From: Acidobacteriota bacterium
Lineage (GTDB): Bacteria; Acidobacteriota; Thermoanaerobaculia; Multivoradales; JBCCEF01
Assembly: GCA_039028635.1 (NCBI GenBank)
Contig: JBCCHV010000021.1
Coordinates: 1-64,000 of the forward strand
Direction: 5' to 3'
Length of the DNA stretch: 64,000 bases
Shown: piece by piece, positions 1 through 9,200 of the stretch
Position numbering within the stretch: the first letter of the stretch is position 1
Layout of the letters: each line of letters starts with the position of its first letter
Made by a program: the position numbers and the translations under genes
Notes under the pieces: model-generated
The model's database searches: none
The model's input: the letters and a program-made list of their open reading frames with translations, nothing else
Told to the model about the DNA's origin: nothing

Positions 1-142
1 CGGCGGCAAGAGCCGCCGAGGTCGGGGGTGAGGCCGCACGACATGTGCGTGCGGCCGAGGGGGGCGCCTCTCGCCCCCCTGAGACAAACAGCTAGCAGCG
101 TTGGAAAAGTCGCGAAGCGGACTTTTTCAGCAGCCTGCTAGC
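1..142. repeat. Composite dispersed repeat, copy 1 (cut by window edge)
   Basis: A chain of short palindromes. Positions 1-90 carry a CGGCGGC/GCCGCCG hairpin, a CCGCACGACATGTGCGTGCGG palindrome split around CATG, and a GGGGGGCG/CGCCCCCC hairpin. Positions 91-142 form a 52-bp unit bounded by GCTAGCAG and CTGCTAGC with an internal AAAGTCGC/GCGGACTTT stem. Nearly the same modules occur at 10501-10803 (inverted) and 60340-60708. No reading frame is conserved, so it looks like a structured intergenic element rather than a gene. Confidence 0.75.
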
Positions 143-551
143 AGCTGCAAGCCGTCTCCCCGCCTCAGCGATTCCCTGCCCTGCCGTCGAGCGCTGGGCC
201 GCTGCCCGCCGTCGAGGATGTTCTGCGGGCGTTGACGGCTTTCCGGTCGAGGCGCTGCGGGCCGGCGTAATTGCAGCTCGGTCTACCTGCTTACGTAAAT
301 ATTGAAATTACGCAAAATAAGAGAAGCGCGATCTCTCGATCGTCCCTAGGCTGCCTCTCGAATCAATCGAAGACTGATCGAGCCTGATCTATGGGCCCGT
401 GGATGCGGGGACGGGCAGGGGTTTCCCGGCGGTTCGGCCTTGTGCGTCGACCTTTGGTCGATGCCGCCGCTGGAGCGATCCTCGCTGGTCGTCCGCTCTC
501 GGGTCCGCATTGTCTGCGAGCTTCGAGGAACCCATTTCGAGGAGGAATTCC
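143..551 (+). other. Noncoding leader upstream of the first gene
   Basis: No convincing gene. The stretch is GC-rich until about 280, then AT-rich at 285-325, where a promoter is most likely. A degenerate copy of the recurrent 15-bp motif lies at 312-326, leaving about 225 nt to the start codon at 552. This is almost the same spacing as for the related operon at 14612 (221 nt). A reading frame continues upstream of 552 but lacks the signal peptide and ribosome site expected of a start. Confidence 0.5.
312..326 (+). promoter_or_regulatory. Recurrent 15-bp motif, site E (degenerate)
   Basis: Reads GCAAAATAAGAGAAG and matches 12 of 15 positions of the consensus GCAAWYTGGGANAAG. It sits in an AT-rich segment just after TTGAAATT. 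The downstream gene is the paralog of the selenoprotein gene, whose operon carries a better copy at 14376. Confidence 0.4.
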
Positions 552-1391
552 ATGACCGCGAAGTCCCTCACGAGCAGGACTCGGCCGGGGCAGTGGAGCT
601 GGGCGATCATCATCGCCGGGGCGCTGCTGTTCACGGCCGTTCCGACCGTGGCCCAAACCGGCAACAACGCCACCATTCAAGAAGTGATCAACCAGTTCAA
701 CGGCAACTGGCGCTTGGTGCAACGCACCAACCCGGACGGCACCGTGCATCGCCAGCCGCTTCAGGGCACCACCGTCATCGACCTGTCGCCGGCACCGACC
801 GCCTTCGGGCTGCTCGGACCGCGTGCCCTCGGCACGATCTTCGCGCAGGAGTCGGGGGTGCTCGACGAGCGCTGCGACAACTGTGGTCCGGCGGAAGCCC
901 GCGGGCGACCCTTCAAGATCGAATCGAGCGGCACCTGGGCGGTGAGCGTCGAATCGCAATCTGCCGATCACTACATCGTCTCGGTCAGTGCCGTGACTCG
1001 CATCAAGGGAAACTATGCGCCCTACCTGGAGGGTCTCAATGCAAACGTTCTGAGCCGCTACCGGGTGGCGAAGAAAGGGCAGACCCTGAGCGGCGAGTCG
1101 GGAATCGAGAAGCGCGGCCAACGGGATCGGGCGGCGGCCGAGGCCGGCGCCAACGTGCAGATTCTCAACGAGGTGACCTTCGCCAATCTGGCGGCACCTC
1201 CGATCACCGATGCCGGCGACCTGATTCCGCCCTACGAGACCGCCGATTCTTGCTGCTCGGTGGACGACCTGTTCATCGTCGGCGACATCATGACCATTCT
1301 CTACACCCACGGGGCTTCGGATACCTGGTCCCGGGCCCCGGCGACCGGAACCGGCTCGGCGGCGAAGGCCCCCAAAGCAGGCAAGAGGTAG
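552..1391 (+). CDS. Secreted protein with CxxC and Cys-Cys motifs; Cys paralog of the selenoprotein
   Basis: About 279 residues of no family I recognise. The start is ATG at 552 because GGAGGAATT precedes it and residues 1-36 form a clear signal peptide (basic start, hydrophobic core, cleavage near VAQ). The mature part contains DERCDNCGPAEARGRPFK, with a CxxC pair, and near the C-terminus ADSCC (Cys234-Cys235), then YTHGASDTW. The protein at 15253-16062 is homologous along its whole length and has UGA where Cys235 lies. Export plus CxxC and vicinal Cys suggests an extracytoplasmic redox or metal-binding role, but the activity is unknown. The last 20 residues are Ala/Lys-rich and look disordered. 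A terminator-like hairpin follows. Confidence 0.8.
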   Translation: MTAKSLTSRTRPGQWSWAIIIAGALLFTAVPTVAQTGNNATIQEVINQFNGNWRLVQRTNPDGTVHRQPLQGTTVIDLSPAPTAFGLLGPRALGTIFAQESGVLDERCDNCGPAEARGRPFKIESSGTWAVSVESQSADHYIVSVSAVTRIKGNYAPYLEGLNANVLSRYRVAKKGQTLSGESGIEKRGQRDRAAAEAGANVQILNEVTFANLAAPPITDAGDLIPPYETADSCCSVDDLFIVGDIMTILYTHGASDTWSRAPATGTGSAAKAPKAGKR

Positions 1392-1428
1392 CCCTCCGCC
1401 GAGGGCTGGAACAGGCGTCGATAGAGCG

Positions 1429-1469
1429 GGCGCCGAGGTCGTGGATTGGCCTCGGCGCCTTCTGGTTGG
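1429..1469 (+). terminator. Probable terminator after the first gene
   Basis: Perfect 10-bp inverted repeat GGCGCCGAGG (1429-1438) / CCTCGGCGCC (1450-1459) followed by TTCTGGTT. The T run is weak, so the call is moderate. A second small hairpin, GCCCTC-CGCC-GAGGGC, lies at 1391-1406. Confidence 0.5.
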
Positions 1470-1488
1470 GCGTCGTTTGAGCAAGTCA

Positions 1489-1503
1489 GCAATCTGGGAC
1501 AAG
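1489..1503 (+). promoter_or_regulatory. Recurrent 15-bp motif, site A
   Basis: GCAATCTGGGACAAG, 42 nt before the LysR start codon. It differs from site D (56102) at a single base. See the motif finding. Confidence 0.6.
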
Positions 1504-1545
1504 CGGCGGCCGCCCGGGCCCCTTAGCTTGACTCGGCGAGGCACC

Positions 1546-2484
1546 ATGGACTTAAGACTGCTCGAAATCTTCTGTTGCGCCTACGAGGAGCGGAGCTTCT
1601 CCAAAGCGGCGCAGCGCCTGTCGCTGACCCAGCCCACGATCAGCGGTCACATCAAGACCCTGGAGACCTACTTCGGGACCTTGTTGTTCGATCGCCTGGG
1701 GCGGGAGGTCCGGCCGACCCGGGCCGGCGAGTTGCTGTTCGAGCAGGGGCGCCAGATCATCGACATCAAACGCAACATGGTCGATGACATGAGCCGCTTC
1801 CTCAACCGCCTCGAAGGGCAGCTCAAGGTCGGAGCCAGCACCATCCCCGGCGAGTACCTTCTGCCTTCGATCGTCGGAGGATTTCGCAAATCCAATCCGC
1901 GGCTCAACGTCCGGGTCACGATCCAGGGCTCCGGTGCGGTGTTGGCGGGGGTCCGGGAAGGTCGCTTCGAGGTCGGGTTCGTCGGGGCGCGGCCGCGCCA
2001 CGGCGAGGACGTCGGCGGTGCTAAGGCACTGCACTACGAGCGCTTCGCTTCCGACCGCTTGGTGCTGGCGATTCCGCAGGACAGCCCCTGGCGCGAGCGT
2101 TCGGTTTCGACTTTCGAGCGCCTCAAGGAGCTTCCCCTGCTGGTGCGAGAGCCGGGCTCCGGCACTCGGGTGATGCTCGAGCGTCGTTTGACCGAGCTCG
2201 GCGAGAGTCTCGACGATTTCAACGTCGTCGCCGAGTTCGGCAGCACCGCTGCCGTCAAGGAGGCGATCAAGGCGGGAGTGGGATGCTCGGTGATCTCCGA
2301 CCTCGCGCTCACCACCGAGGTCGATGCCGGCATCATCGCGACGGTGTCCTTGGCGGAGCTCGAGGATCTCGATCGCCACTTCTATGTCGCCCTCGACGAG
2401 CGGCGCGCCAATTCGCCGATCTGCAGTCTTTTCCTGGAAACCCTCCACGCGGAGTTCAAAGGCGCCTCGAGCCGAGTCGCCTGA
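1546..2484 (+). CDS. LysR-family transcriptional regulator
   Basis: 312 residues, the usual LysR length. The N-terminal winged helix-turn-helix (residues 1-60, with SFSKAAQRLSLTQPTISGHI) is followed by the two-lobed effector domain (about 90-300). The start is ATG at 1546; the open frame further upstream has no LysR-like sequence. It is transcribed in the same direction as the ABC transporter and 176 nt before it, so a role in sensing the transported ligand (by context selenate/selenite, otherwise a sulfur or phosphorus oxyanion) is plausible. CysB-type LysR proteins control sulfur uptake in other bacteria; that analogy is inference. Recurrent motif site A lies in its leader. Confidence 0.9.
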   Translation: MDLRLLEIFCCAYEERSFSKAAQRLSLTQPTISGHIKTLETYFGTLLFDRLGREVRPTRAGELLFEQGRQIIDIKRNMVDDMSRFLNRLEGQLKVGASTIPGEYLLPSIVGGFRKSNPRLNVRVTIQGSGAVLAGVREGRFEVGFVGARPRHGEDVGGAKALHYERFASDRLVLAIPQDSPWRERSVSTFERLKELPLLVREPGSGTRVMLERRLTELGESLDDFNVVAEFGSTAAVKEAIKAGVGCSVISDLALTTEVDAGIIATVSLAELEDLDRHFYVALDERRANSPICSLFLETLHAEFKGASSRVA

Positions 2485-2542
2485 TTCCCTCTTGAAGCAG
2501 TTTCTCGACCGCGCTCCCGTCGGGAGTGCGAGTCGGGCTGGT

Positions 2543-2593
2543 CGAATCGGTTCTGTCGATCCGATTCGGGATCTTTCATTGGAAAATTCAATG
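2543..2593 (+). promoter_or_regulatory. Tandem inverted repeats before the ABC transporter operon
   Basis: CGAATCGG (2543-2550) and CCGATTCG (2561-2568) form a perfect 8-bp inverted repeat. CATTG-GAAAATT-CAATG (2577-2593) forms a second one. They are the only marked dyads between the LysR stop and the binding-protein start. They could be an operator for the adjacent LysR protein, or the first could be a weak terminator of the LysR gene. Confidence 0.4.
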
Positions 2594-2660
2594 GCTTGCC
2601 TCGAAGCCCTCGATGGATGAGTATGTGGGCTTCGTGCCACGACCAGGGAGCGTTGATCAA

Positions 2661-3533
2661 ATGATGCGGAAACTACTCGGTACCCTCTTGACCCTTGGAC
2701 TGCTGACCGCCTGCGGAGCAGAGCAGGCTCCAGCCCCGGTGCTCAAGTTCACCGCCATTCCGGACCAGAACACCACGGAGCTGATCGAGAAGTTCCAGCC
2801 TGTTGCCGAGCACCTTTCCGAGGCCCTCGGGGTGGCGGTGGAGTATGTGCCCTCGCGCGACTACCAGGCTTCGGTGGAGATGTTTCGCAACGGCGATGTC
2901 CACCTGGCCTGGTTCGGCGGGCTGACCGGAGTACAGGCCCGTCAGGCGGTGGCCGGTGCTCGGGCCATTGCCCAGGGCGAGGCCGACCCGCAGTACTATT
3001 CCTACTTCATCGCCCATCGCGACAGTGGCCTCGAAGAAGGCGAAGAGTTCCCGGAGGCAATGGCCGGCAAGAGCTTCACCTTCGGTTCCGAGAGCTCGAC
3101 GTCGGGCCGGCTGATGCCGGAGTTCTTCATTCGCCAGGCCACCGGCCAATCGCCGGAAGAGTTCTTCGGCGCCCTGCCGGGCTACTCCGGCAGTCATGAC
3201 AAGACCGTCGAGCTGGTCGAGAGCGGGCAGTACGAGGTCGGGGCGGTCAATTACAAGGTCTACCAGCGTCGGATCGCCGAAGGGCAGACCGATCCCGAGG
3301 TTTGCCGGGTGATCTGGAAGACGCCGTACTATGCCGACTACAACTGGACCGCCCATCCCGAGCTGGACACTCTCTTCGGCGCCGGCTTCGTCGATCGGGT
3401 GCAGGGCGCCCTGACTGCGATCGATGATCCGCAACTGCTGGCGGCTCTGCTGCGCGATCGATTGATCCCGGCCACCAACGAGGAGTTCGAGGGCATCCGC
3501 GAGGTGGCCGAATCGCTCGGTATGCTGCGCTGA
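2661..3533 (+). CDS. Substrate-binding lipoprotein, PhnD superfamily, putative selenium oxyanion uptake
   Basis: 290 residues. The start is ATG at 2661, preceded by GGGAG and followed by a lipoprotein signal peptide with lipobox LLTACG (acylated Cys about residue 18). The mature protein reads FTAIPDQNTTELIEKF, then EYVPSRDYQASVEMFRNGD and LAWFGGLTGVQAR. From memory these are hallmarks of the clade annotated as putative selenate ABC transporter binding protein within the phosphate/phosphite/phosphonate group. Nearby selA, selB and a selenoprotein strengthen that assignment. The alternative is phosphonate or phosphite binding. Followed by ATPase and two permease genes in the same direction. Confidence 0.8.
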   Translation: MMRKLLGTLLTLGLLTACGAEQAPAPVLKFTAIPDQNTTELIEKFQPVAEHLSEALGVAVEYVPSRDYQASVEMFRNGDVHLAWFGGLTGVQARQAVAGARAIAQGEADPQYYSYFIAHRDSGLEEGEEFPEAMAGKSFTFGSESSTSGRLMPEFFIRQATGQSPEEFFGALPGYSGSHDKTVELVESGQYEVGAVNYKVYQRRIAEGQTDPEVCRVIWKTPYYADYNWTAHPELDTLFGAGFVDRVQGALTAIDDPQLLAALLRDRLIPATNEEFEGIREVAESLGMLR

Positions 3534-3589
3534 TCCCCGGCGCCAGGACGCCGAGGCAGGCTTCCGGCGATGAGAGAAGGAGCGAAGAG

Positions 3590-4396
3590 GTGCGAGAAAG
3601 GCAGGAGGGCTACGACCTCGAGCTGCGCCAGGTGGCGGTTTCCTTTGCCGAGACCGCTGCCCTCCGGCCCCTCGACCTCACCATCGCGGCCGGCGAGCGA
3701 GTGGCACTGGTAGGGCCTAGCGGAGCGGGGAAGACCACCCTCCTGAGGCTTCTCGGGGGAGCTTTGGCGCCGACCGCCGGCGTCCTGCGGGTGGCCGGTC
3801 GCCCGCTCGCCGAGCTCGATGCGGTAGAGCTGCGCGATTACCGCGCCACGGTCGGCTTCGTGCACCAGGACCTGCGCCTGGTGCCCAACCTCCGGGTGGT
3901 GCGCAATGTCCTCTCGGGGCGCCTCGGCCGCTGTTCCCGCCTCGCGGCGCTGCGACTCCTGATGTTCCCGCCGGCGGCGGCCGTGCGCGAGGTCTATGAG
4001 CTCCTCGCCCGGGTCGGGATTCCGGAAAAGCTCTACCAGCGAACGGATCGCCTCTCCGGCGGACAGCAGCAGCGAGTGGCGGTGGCGCGGGCCCTTTTCC
4101 AGCGCCCCGCCGTCCTGCTCGCTGACGAGCCCGTCTCGAGCGTCGACCCGGCGCGCGCCCGGGATACCGTCGAGCTGCTGACCGAGCTCGCCGCCGAGGC
4201 CGGCCTGAGCCTGGTGATGAGCTTGCACAGCAGCGACCTGGCAGCGGAGTACTTCCCGCGCCTGCTCGGCATGCGGGCCGGCCGGATCCTCTTCGATGGA
4301 CCACCCGCTGAGGTCGCCTCGCGCTTCGGCGAGCTCTACGACCTGATCGAGCCCCCGGCCCTCGCGATCGCCCGCAGGGCGGCCGCTCCTCCATGA
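3590..4396 (+). CDS. ABC transporter ATP-binding subunit (PhnC-like)
   Basis: 268 residues. Starts at GTG 3590 just after GAAGAG. Walker A GPSGAGKTT (about 42-50), Q-loop around HQDLRL, signature LSGGQQQRVAVARAL (about 155), Walker B VLLADEP, and the H-loop His in MSLHSSD. It energises the importer made with the lipoprotein at 2661 and the permeases at 4393 and 5268. Its stop overlaps the next start as ATGA, indicating translational coupling. Substrate is inferred from the binding protein only. Confidence 0.9.
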   Translation: MRERQEGYDLELRQVAVSFAETAALRPLDLTIAAGERVALVGPSGAGKTTLLRLLGGALAPTAGVLRVAGRPLAELDAVELRDYRATVGFVHQDLRLVPNLRVVRNVLSGRLGRCSRLAALRLLMFPPAAAVREVYELLARVGIPEKLYQRTDRLSGGQQQRVAVARALFQRPAVLLADEPVSSVDPARARDTVELLTELAAEAGLSLVMSLHSSDLAAEYFPRLLGMRAGRILFDGPPAEVASRFGELYDLIEPPALAIARRAAAPP

Positions 4397-5271
4397 CAAC
4401 CGACGCCGTCGGCTCTCCGGAAGGACCTCTACCTCGGGGTCTGCGTTGGCGTGGCGAGCCCACCTGGTGGCTCGCCGTCGGGGCCCTGCTGGCAGGGGCC
4501 TGGGCGGTCTGGGAGCTACGGCTGTGGCCGCAGCAGCTGATTCCCCACGGCGGGGGCTGGTCGATGGTCGGCGAGTTTCTCGCTGCCGCCTGGCGCCCGG
4601 CCCTCGACTACCAGGCGGCGAGCGTGCCCGCCAACACGCCACCGCTGCTGTGGAAGGCTGTCTCGGCCGCCGGCACCACCGTCGTTTTCGCCGCCGCCGC
4701 CATGAGTCTGGCGCTGGTCGCCGGCCTGGTGCTCGGCTGGGCGGCGAGCCGGGGGGCCGACCTCGAAGGCACTCTTTCGCTCCGGGCGCGCTTCGCCTAC
4801 GGCTCGGCCCGGACGCTGATCGCCGCCATGCGTTCGGTCCACGAGCTGCTCTGGGCGGTGCTCTTCCTGGCCGCCTTCGGGCTCAGCAACCTGAGCGCTG
4901 TTTTCGCCATCGCCATCCCCTATGCCGGGACCTTGGCCAAGGTCTTCTCGGAGATGCTCGACGAGGCGCCGCGCGACGCCGGTGAGGCTTTGCGCCAGGC
5001 CGGCGCGGCGCCGTCTTCGGTGTTCCTTTTCGGCCTGCTGCCCCGCGCCTTGCCGGACATGGGCGCCTATGCCTTCTACCGCTTCGAGTGCGCTCTGCGC
5101 TCCTCGGCGGTGCTCGGCTTCTTTGGCTATCCCACCCTCGGCTACTTCTTGGCGGCCTCCTTCGAGAATCTCCATTTCCGCGAGGTTTGGACCTATCTCT
5201 ACACCCTTCTGGTTCTGATCGTCGTGGTCGACCTGTGGAGCGGCGTGCTGCGCCGTCGGTTGGTGTCATGA
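4393..5271 (+). CDS. ABC transporter permease 1 (PhnE-like)
   Basis: 292 residues with about six hydrophobic segments, starting with WLAVGALLAGAWAVWEL near residue 25. The coupling (EAA) loop is near residues 180-210: EMLDEAPRDAGEALRQAGA followed by a LLPRALPDM segment. Starts inside the ATPase stop (ATGA) and ends inside the start of the next permease (ATGA). Forms a membrane heterodimer with permease 2. Confidence 0.85.
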   Translation: MTTDAVGSPEGPLPRGLRWRGEPTWWLAVGALLAGAWAVWELRLWPQQLIPHGGGWSMVGEFLAAAWRPALDYQAASVPANTPPLLWKAVSAAGTTVVFAAAAMSLALVAGLVLGWAASRGADLEGTLSLRARFAYGSARTLIAAMRSVHELLWAVLFLAAFGLSNLSAVFAIAIPYAGTLAKVFSEMLDEAPRDAGEALRQAGAAPSSVFLFGLLPRALPDMGAYAFYRFECALRSSAVLGFFGYPTLGYFLAASFENLHFREVWTYLYTLLVLIVVVDLWSGVLRRRLVS

Positions 5272-6176
5272 GCTCCGTCGAGCACGAGATCCGACGCCTC
5301 CATCGCCAGCGGCCGCGCAGCCTCTTGCTGCGCATCAGCGGCTTGGCGCTGGCTGCTCTGACGGCCCTCGCCTGGATCGTGGGGGATTTCTCTCTCGGCG
5401 CCTTTTTGGCACCGCGCCGCCGCGCCAATCTCGAGCGTTTTCTCGGTGAGCTGGTGCCTCATCCCCTCCAAGGCCGAGACTTCGATCTCGGCCTCGCCGC
5501 CTCTTGGGTGGGCGAGATGATGGCGACCCACGGCTGGGCCGCCCTGCGGGCCACCGCGGCGATCTCCGTGGCGGCCATCCTGCTGGCGACCTTCGGGGGC
5601 CTCTTGACCGCCTTCCCGGCGGCTCGCAATCTGGCCACCGCCGAGCCCTTCCTGCCGTCTTCGGGGCGCCCCCGAAGGGCACCCTGGAAGCTCCTCGTCG
5701 GGCTCTCCCGGGGCCTCCAGATCCTCTCCCGCGCCTTGCCCGAGTACGTTCTCGCCTTCCTCTTCCTGGCCCTCTTCGGACCGTCCGCCTGGCCGGCGGT
5801 GCTCGCCCTCGCCCTGCACAACGCCGGCATCCTCGGAAAGCTGACCGCCGAGGTCGTGGAGGACCTCGATCCGCGGGTCCCGGCGGCGCTCCGCGGCCTC
5901 GGTGCCGGCCGCACCCAAATCGCTCAGGCGGCGGTGGTGCCGCTGGTGCTCAACCGCATCCTGCTGTTCGTCTTCTACCGCTGGGAAACCTGCGTCCGCG
6001 AAGCCACCGTTTTGGGCCTCCTCGGCATCGTCTCCCTGGGCTACTGGATCCAGGACGCCCGCGCCCGCAACCACTATGACGAGATGTTCTTCTACGTCCT
6101 CCTGGGGGCGATCCTGGTAGTGGTCGGCGACATCGTCTCCACCTGGGCGCGGGGTCGAATTCGAGAGGCCGAGTAG
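5268..6176 (+). CDS. ABC transporter permease 2 (PhnE-like)
   Basis: 302 residues from the ATG at 5268 (4-nt overlap with permease 1). It has several membrane segments and an EAA-type loop (EVVEDLDPRVPAALRGLGA, about 205-225). Homologous in arrangement to the preceding permease. A cytoplasmic Pro/Arg-rich insert occurs around residues 125-140. Last gene of the operon; its stop codon adjoins the terminator hairpin. Confidence 0.85.
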   Translation: MSSVEHEIRRLHRQRPRSLLLRISGLALAALTALAWIVGDFSLGAFLAPRRRANLERFLGELVPHPLQGRDFDLGLAASWVGEMMATHGWAALRATAAISVAAILLATFGGLLTAFPAARNLATAEPFLPSSGRPRRAPWKLLVGLSRGLQILSRALPEYVLAFLFLALFGPSAWPAVLALALHNAGILGKLTAEVVEDLDPRVPAALRGLGAGRTQIAQAAVVPLVLNRILLFVFYRWETCVREATVLGLLGIVSLGYWIQDARARNHYDEMFFYVLLGAILVVVGDIVSTWARGRIREAE

Positions 6177-6191
6177 GAATCTCGGTCTCTC
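6163..6191 (+). terminator. Terminator of the ABC operon
   Basis: GAGAGGCCGAG (6163-6173) and CTCGGTCTCTC (6181-6191) pair over 11 bp with one G-U. The first arm reaches the last codons, and CTCATTCTT follows. It separates the convergent minus-strand cytochrome gene and could act in both directions. Confidence 0.55.
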
Positions 6192-6212
6192 CTCATTCTT
6201 GGCCAGACCGCC

Positions 6213-9200
6213 TCACCGGTGGACCTCGAGGCGTCGGGTCTCGCTCTCGACGACGGTGCCATTGTCATCCTCGGCGACCACCTTCCAGAAGTAGATCTGG
6301 TTGTCTTCGACCTCCTCGACGCGACTCGATCCGGTAGAGCCGCCGAGGATCCAGAGGAGCGCTGCCAAGACGGCGATGGCGAGGAGGAAGAGCACGGCCC
6401 TGCGGTGGCGCCATCCAGTGAAGATGAGCAGCAGAAGGAGGAGCAAGATCGCCAGCAGAGCGATGCAGGCGTAGAAGATCCTCAGCTTCGGCGACCCCCA
6501 GGGAGCGGGCAACCCGCCGTCTTCGATCACCGTGCAGTGATTGAAGTCGTAGAGCTGATCGGAGCTCCACAAACAGTGGCGATAGGTCATGGAACCGCCG
6601 GCGGGGGCCGCTTCGGCGGTCCAGGTGAAGTCGACCTTGCCGGCTGGCAGAATGGCGTTGTTGGCGGGTTCGCCGAGCTGTGGCATGGCCGCCATCGGCA
6701 GGGAGGCGATCTTCTCCGTCCAGAGATAGGTTTCGGCGAAGGCTGCTTCGCCGGTTGCTGCGACGTCCACCACACAGTTGTCTTTGCGTTCGAGATCGAC
6801 CAGCCCGGCGCACAGCCTTTCGGCTTCGGCGACGGGGAGCGGAGCCGGAGGAGTGTTTGCCACCGGTCCGCCCGGCTGAGGGGGCGCGACGCAGCCCTGG
6901 GACGACTGTCCCGGCCAGGCGGGGAGGTCGAAATCACCCGCCTGGAGTCCGGGTTCGTAGTCGAAGAGGGAGGTCGTGGCGTTCACCCGCCAGGAGTTGG
7001 CGAAATCTACGTAGAGGTCTTGGTAGCGCTGCGCAGGGTCTGTCGGCCGTGGTCCCAGAAATGAGCCGTCGGCGAGCGCCGGCAGCCACTGACCGGGTGC
7101 GATCGCTCCCATCACACCTGCCACGGCGCGGGCGTGGCGGACGTCGATGTTCATGAAGCTGAGATTCATCGACGACCAGTGGCCAGGTGTGATGACCACG
7201 GTGGTTCCGCCGGGGAGTTGCACCTGGACGCCGCCAGGGGCGGCGGTCTCGAGGACCCGCCCACCGGCCGCCAGGGGGAATGGCCCTGCGCTCACGTCGA
7301 TGGGCTTACCGTCGACCCGGAGGATCAAGCGGCCCGCGGAGGAGCCGCCTTCGGCGCCGGGTTCGAAATCGCCATCGATCGCGAGGCCCGGCTGGTAGGT
7401 CACCCGGTGCGGTCCGACGCGCAGGGCGACCGCGGTGTTGACGCTGGCGCAGGTCGACAGGCCGGTGTGTCCGTCGGCCGGCAGGCGCCCAAAGGTGGGG
7501 GCCGCCGTCTGCCGGGCCTGCAGCTCCATGTCGATGTCGCGCAGCAGGACGAACTCGCCGACGCTCTGGAAGTCGTAGTGCACGCCGTCGACGGTTCGAA
7601 TGTGGGGATCCCCTTCGGTGTTGGGCCGGCCGCCGATGATCCAACGCCGGAAGGTCTCGATGTCCGTCTTGCTGAGCGGCGGTCCCTCACACGGCATCAA
7701 GCCGTTCGGACAGCGCTCGTCGGCGATGTCGGGGTCGGTGGGGTCATCCGGGTTGGCCGCGTTGTAAGGCTCGAAGGGATCGTAGGGATGGGCCAGGTTG
7801 CCGTAGTCCGTGATCCGCTGGTAGAGGTCGCTGCCGGTGACATTGATCCCACTGCCGACCGGGCACGGCGAAGTCCCCGGAGGGCAAGCGGGGGCGGCGA
7901 TCAATGAGCGCGCCTGCCTCATGGACCGCCAGAGTCGGCGCTCGCCGGACGGTGGGTTCTCATCCTCCGAGAGATCCAAGGACGTACCGTAGGAGTGGTA
8001 CGGCGGGTAGCCGAGGCCGCCGTGGCATTCGATGCAGCTCTTGTTGAAAATCCGTTGGATGTCCGTATAGGTCGGAACCGCGGCGGCGGCGGCCGGAGTC
8101 AGCCGCCCGAGCTCGGTCCGGGCGAGGGCACAGGCGTCGGCCGTCGCGCCCAAGCTGGCACGCAGCTCGGTGGTCAAACCACCGGTGTAGTTGCTGAACA
8201 GATCGGCGAAGGTGTAGGTCCGCGAGCGGCCGCGGACTCCCATCGACCACTTGTCGACGGAGACCCCCAGGGGCTCCAGGAAGTAGCGATAGAGGGCCAC
8301 CGGTGCCGTGTTGTCCGGTGCGGTGGTGTTGGGAGGTGCCGGATCCGTCGAGTCATCCTCGCGGTCGACGTAGGCTCCTTCGGGACGGGTGAGACCGCTG
8401 CTCATCACCGTTTCATCGCGGTGCATGCGTTGCCTGACGTCGATCGGTCGGCGGAAGATCTCCTGGCGCAAGCGCTGCAAGGAGGTATCGGTGCCGCCAC
8501 CGCTGGCGGTGACGCCGGCGGTGCCCGCCCCGTAGTCCTGGATCAGGCCGTCGATGATCGGCGGCGGTGGCGGCGCGGTGCCGAGGCTGGGATCGTAGGC
8601 GTAGACATCGTTGGTTCGCTCGAGGGTGGTCGCCTGGATGTCGGCCTTGCGCCGAGTCAGGCTTTGGGCCCGGCGGCGGGTGTCGTCGTAGAGCTGATCG
8701 AAGGACATGCCGTTGCGCGCGTCGAAGAAGGCCGCCACGGCGGTGGGCAAGGCCGGCGAGATGGTCTGGGTGTTGTTGATCGCCGTCCCTCCGTTGACCG
8801 TGTAACAGCCCTCGGCGATGGCCAGGGCGATGGGGCGTACGTCGATCGGCTGGTTGCCGGTGGCCACCGGGTGGTTGTTGAGCTCATCGCCGATGCGCTG
8901 AGGGTTGGGGCCTTGGGTGAGACGATCGAAAAGCTCGACCCCCCGTCCTTCGTCGCTCCGCGGCTGGGTCGAGTGGTGCAGCGTCAGGAAGGCTTGATCG
9001 CGCTTGACCTCGGTCCCGCTGGTGCCCGCTCGGCGGTTGAATTCATAGGAGATCGTCGGGCCGCTGCCGGTGGGGCGCGGCTCGGTGGTGACGGCGGTGC
9101 CCGTTGGGTCGAAGCCGAACACGACATGGCCGTCGTTGGCGCCGCCATTGAAGACATCGCGTCGGATGCGGTGATCGGGGACTCCGGTGGCGGCGGCGAT

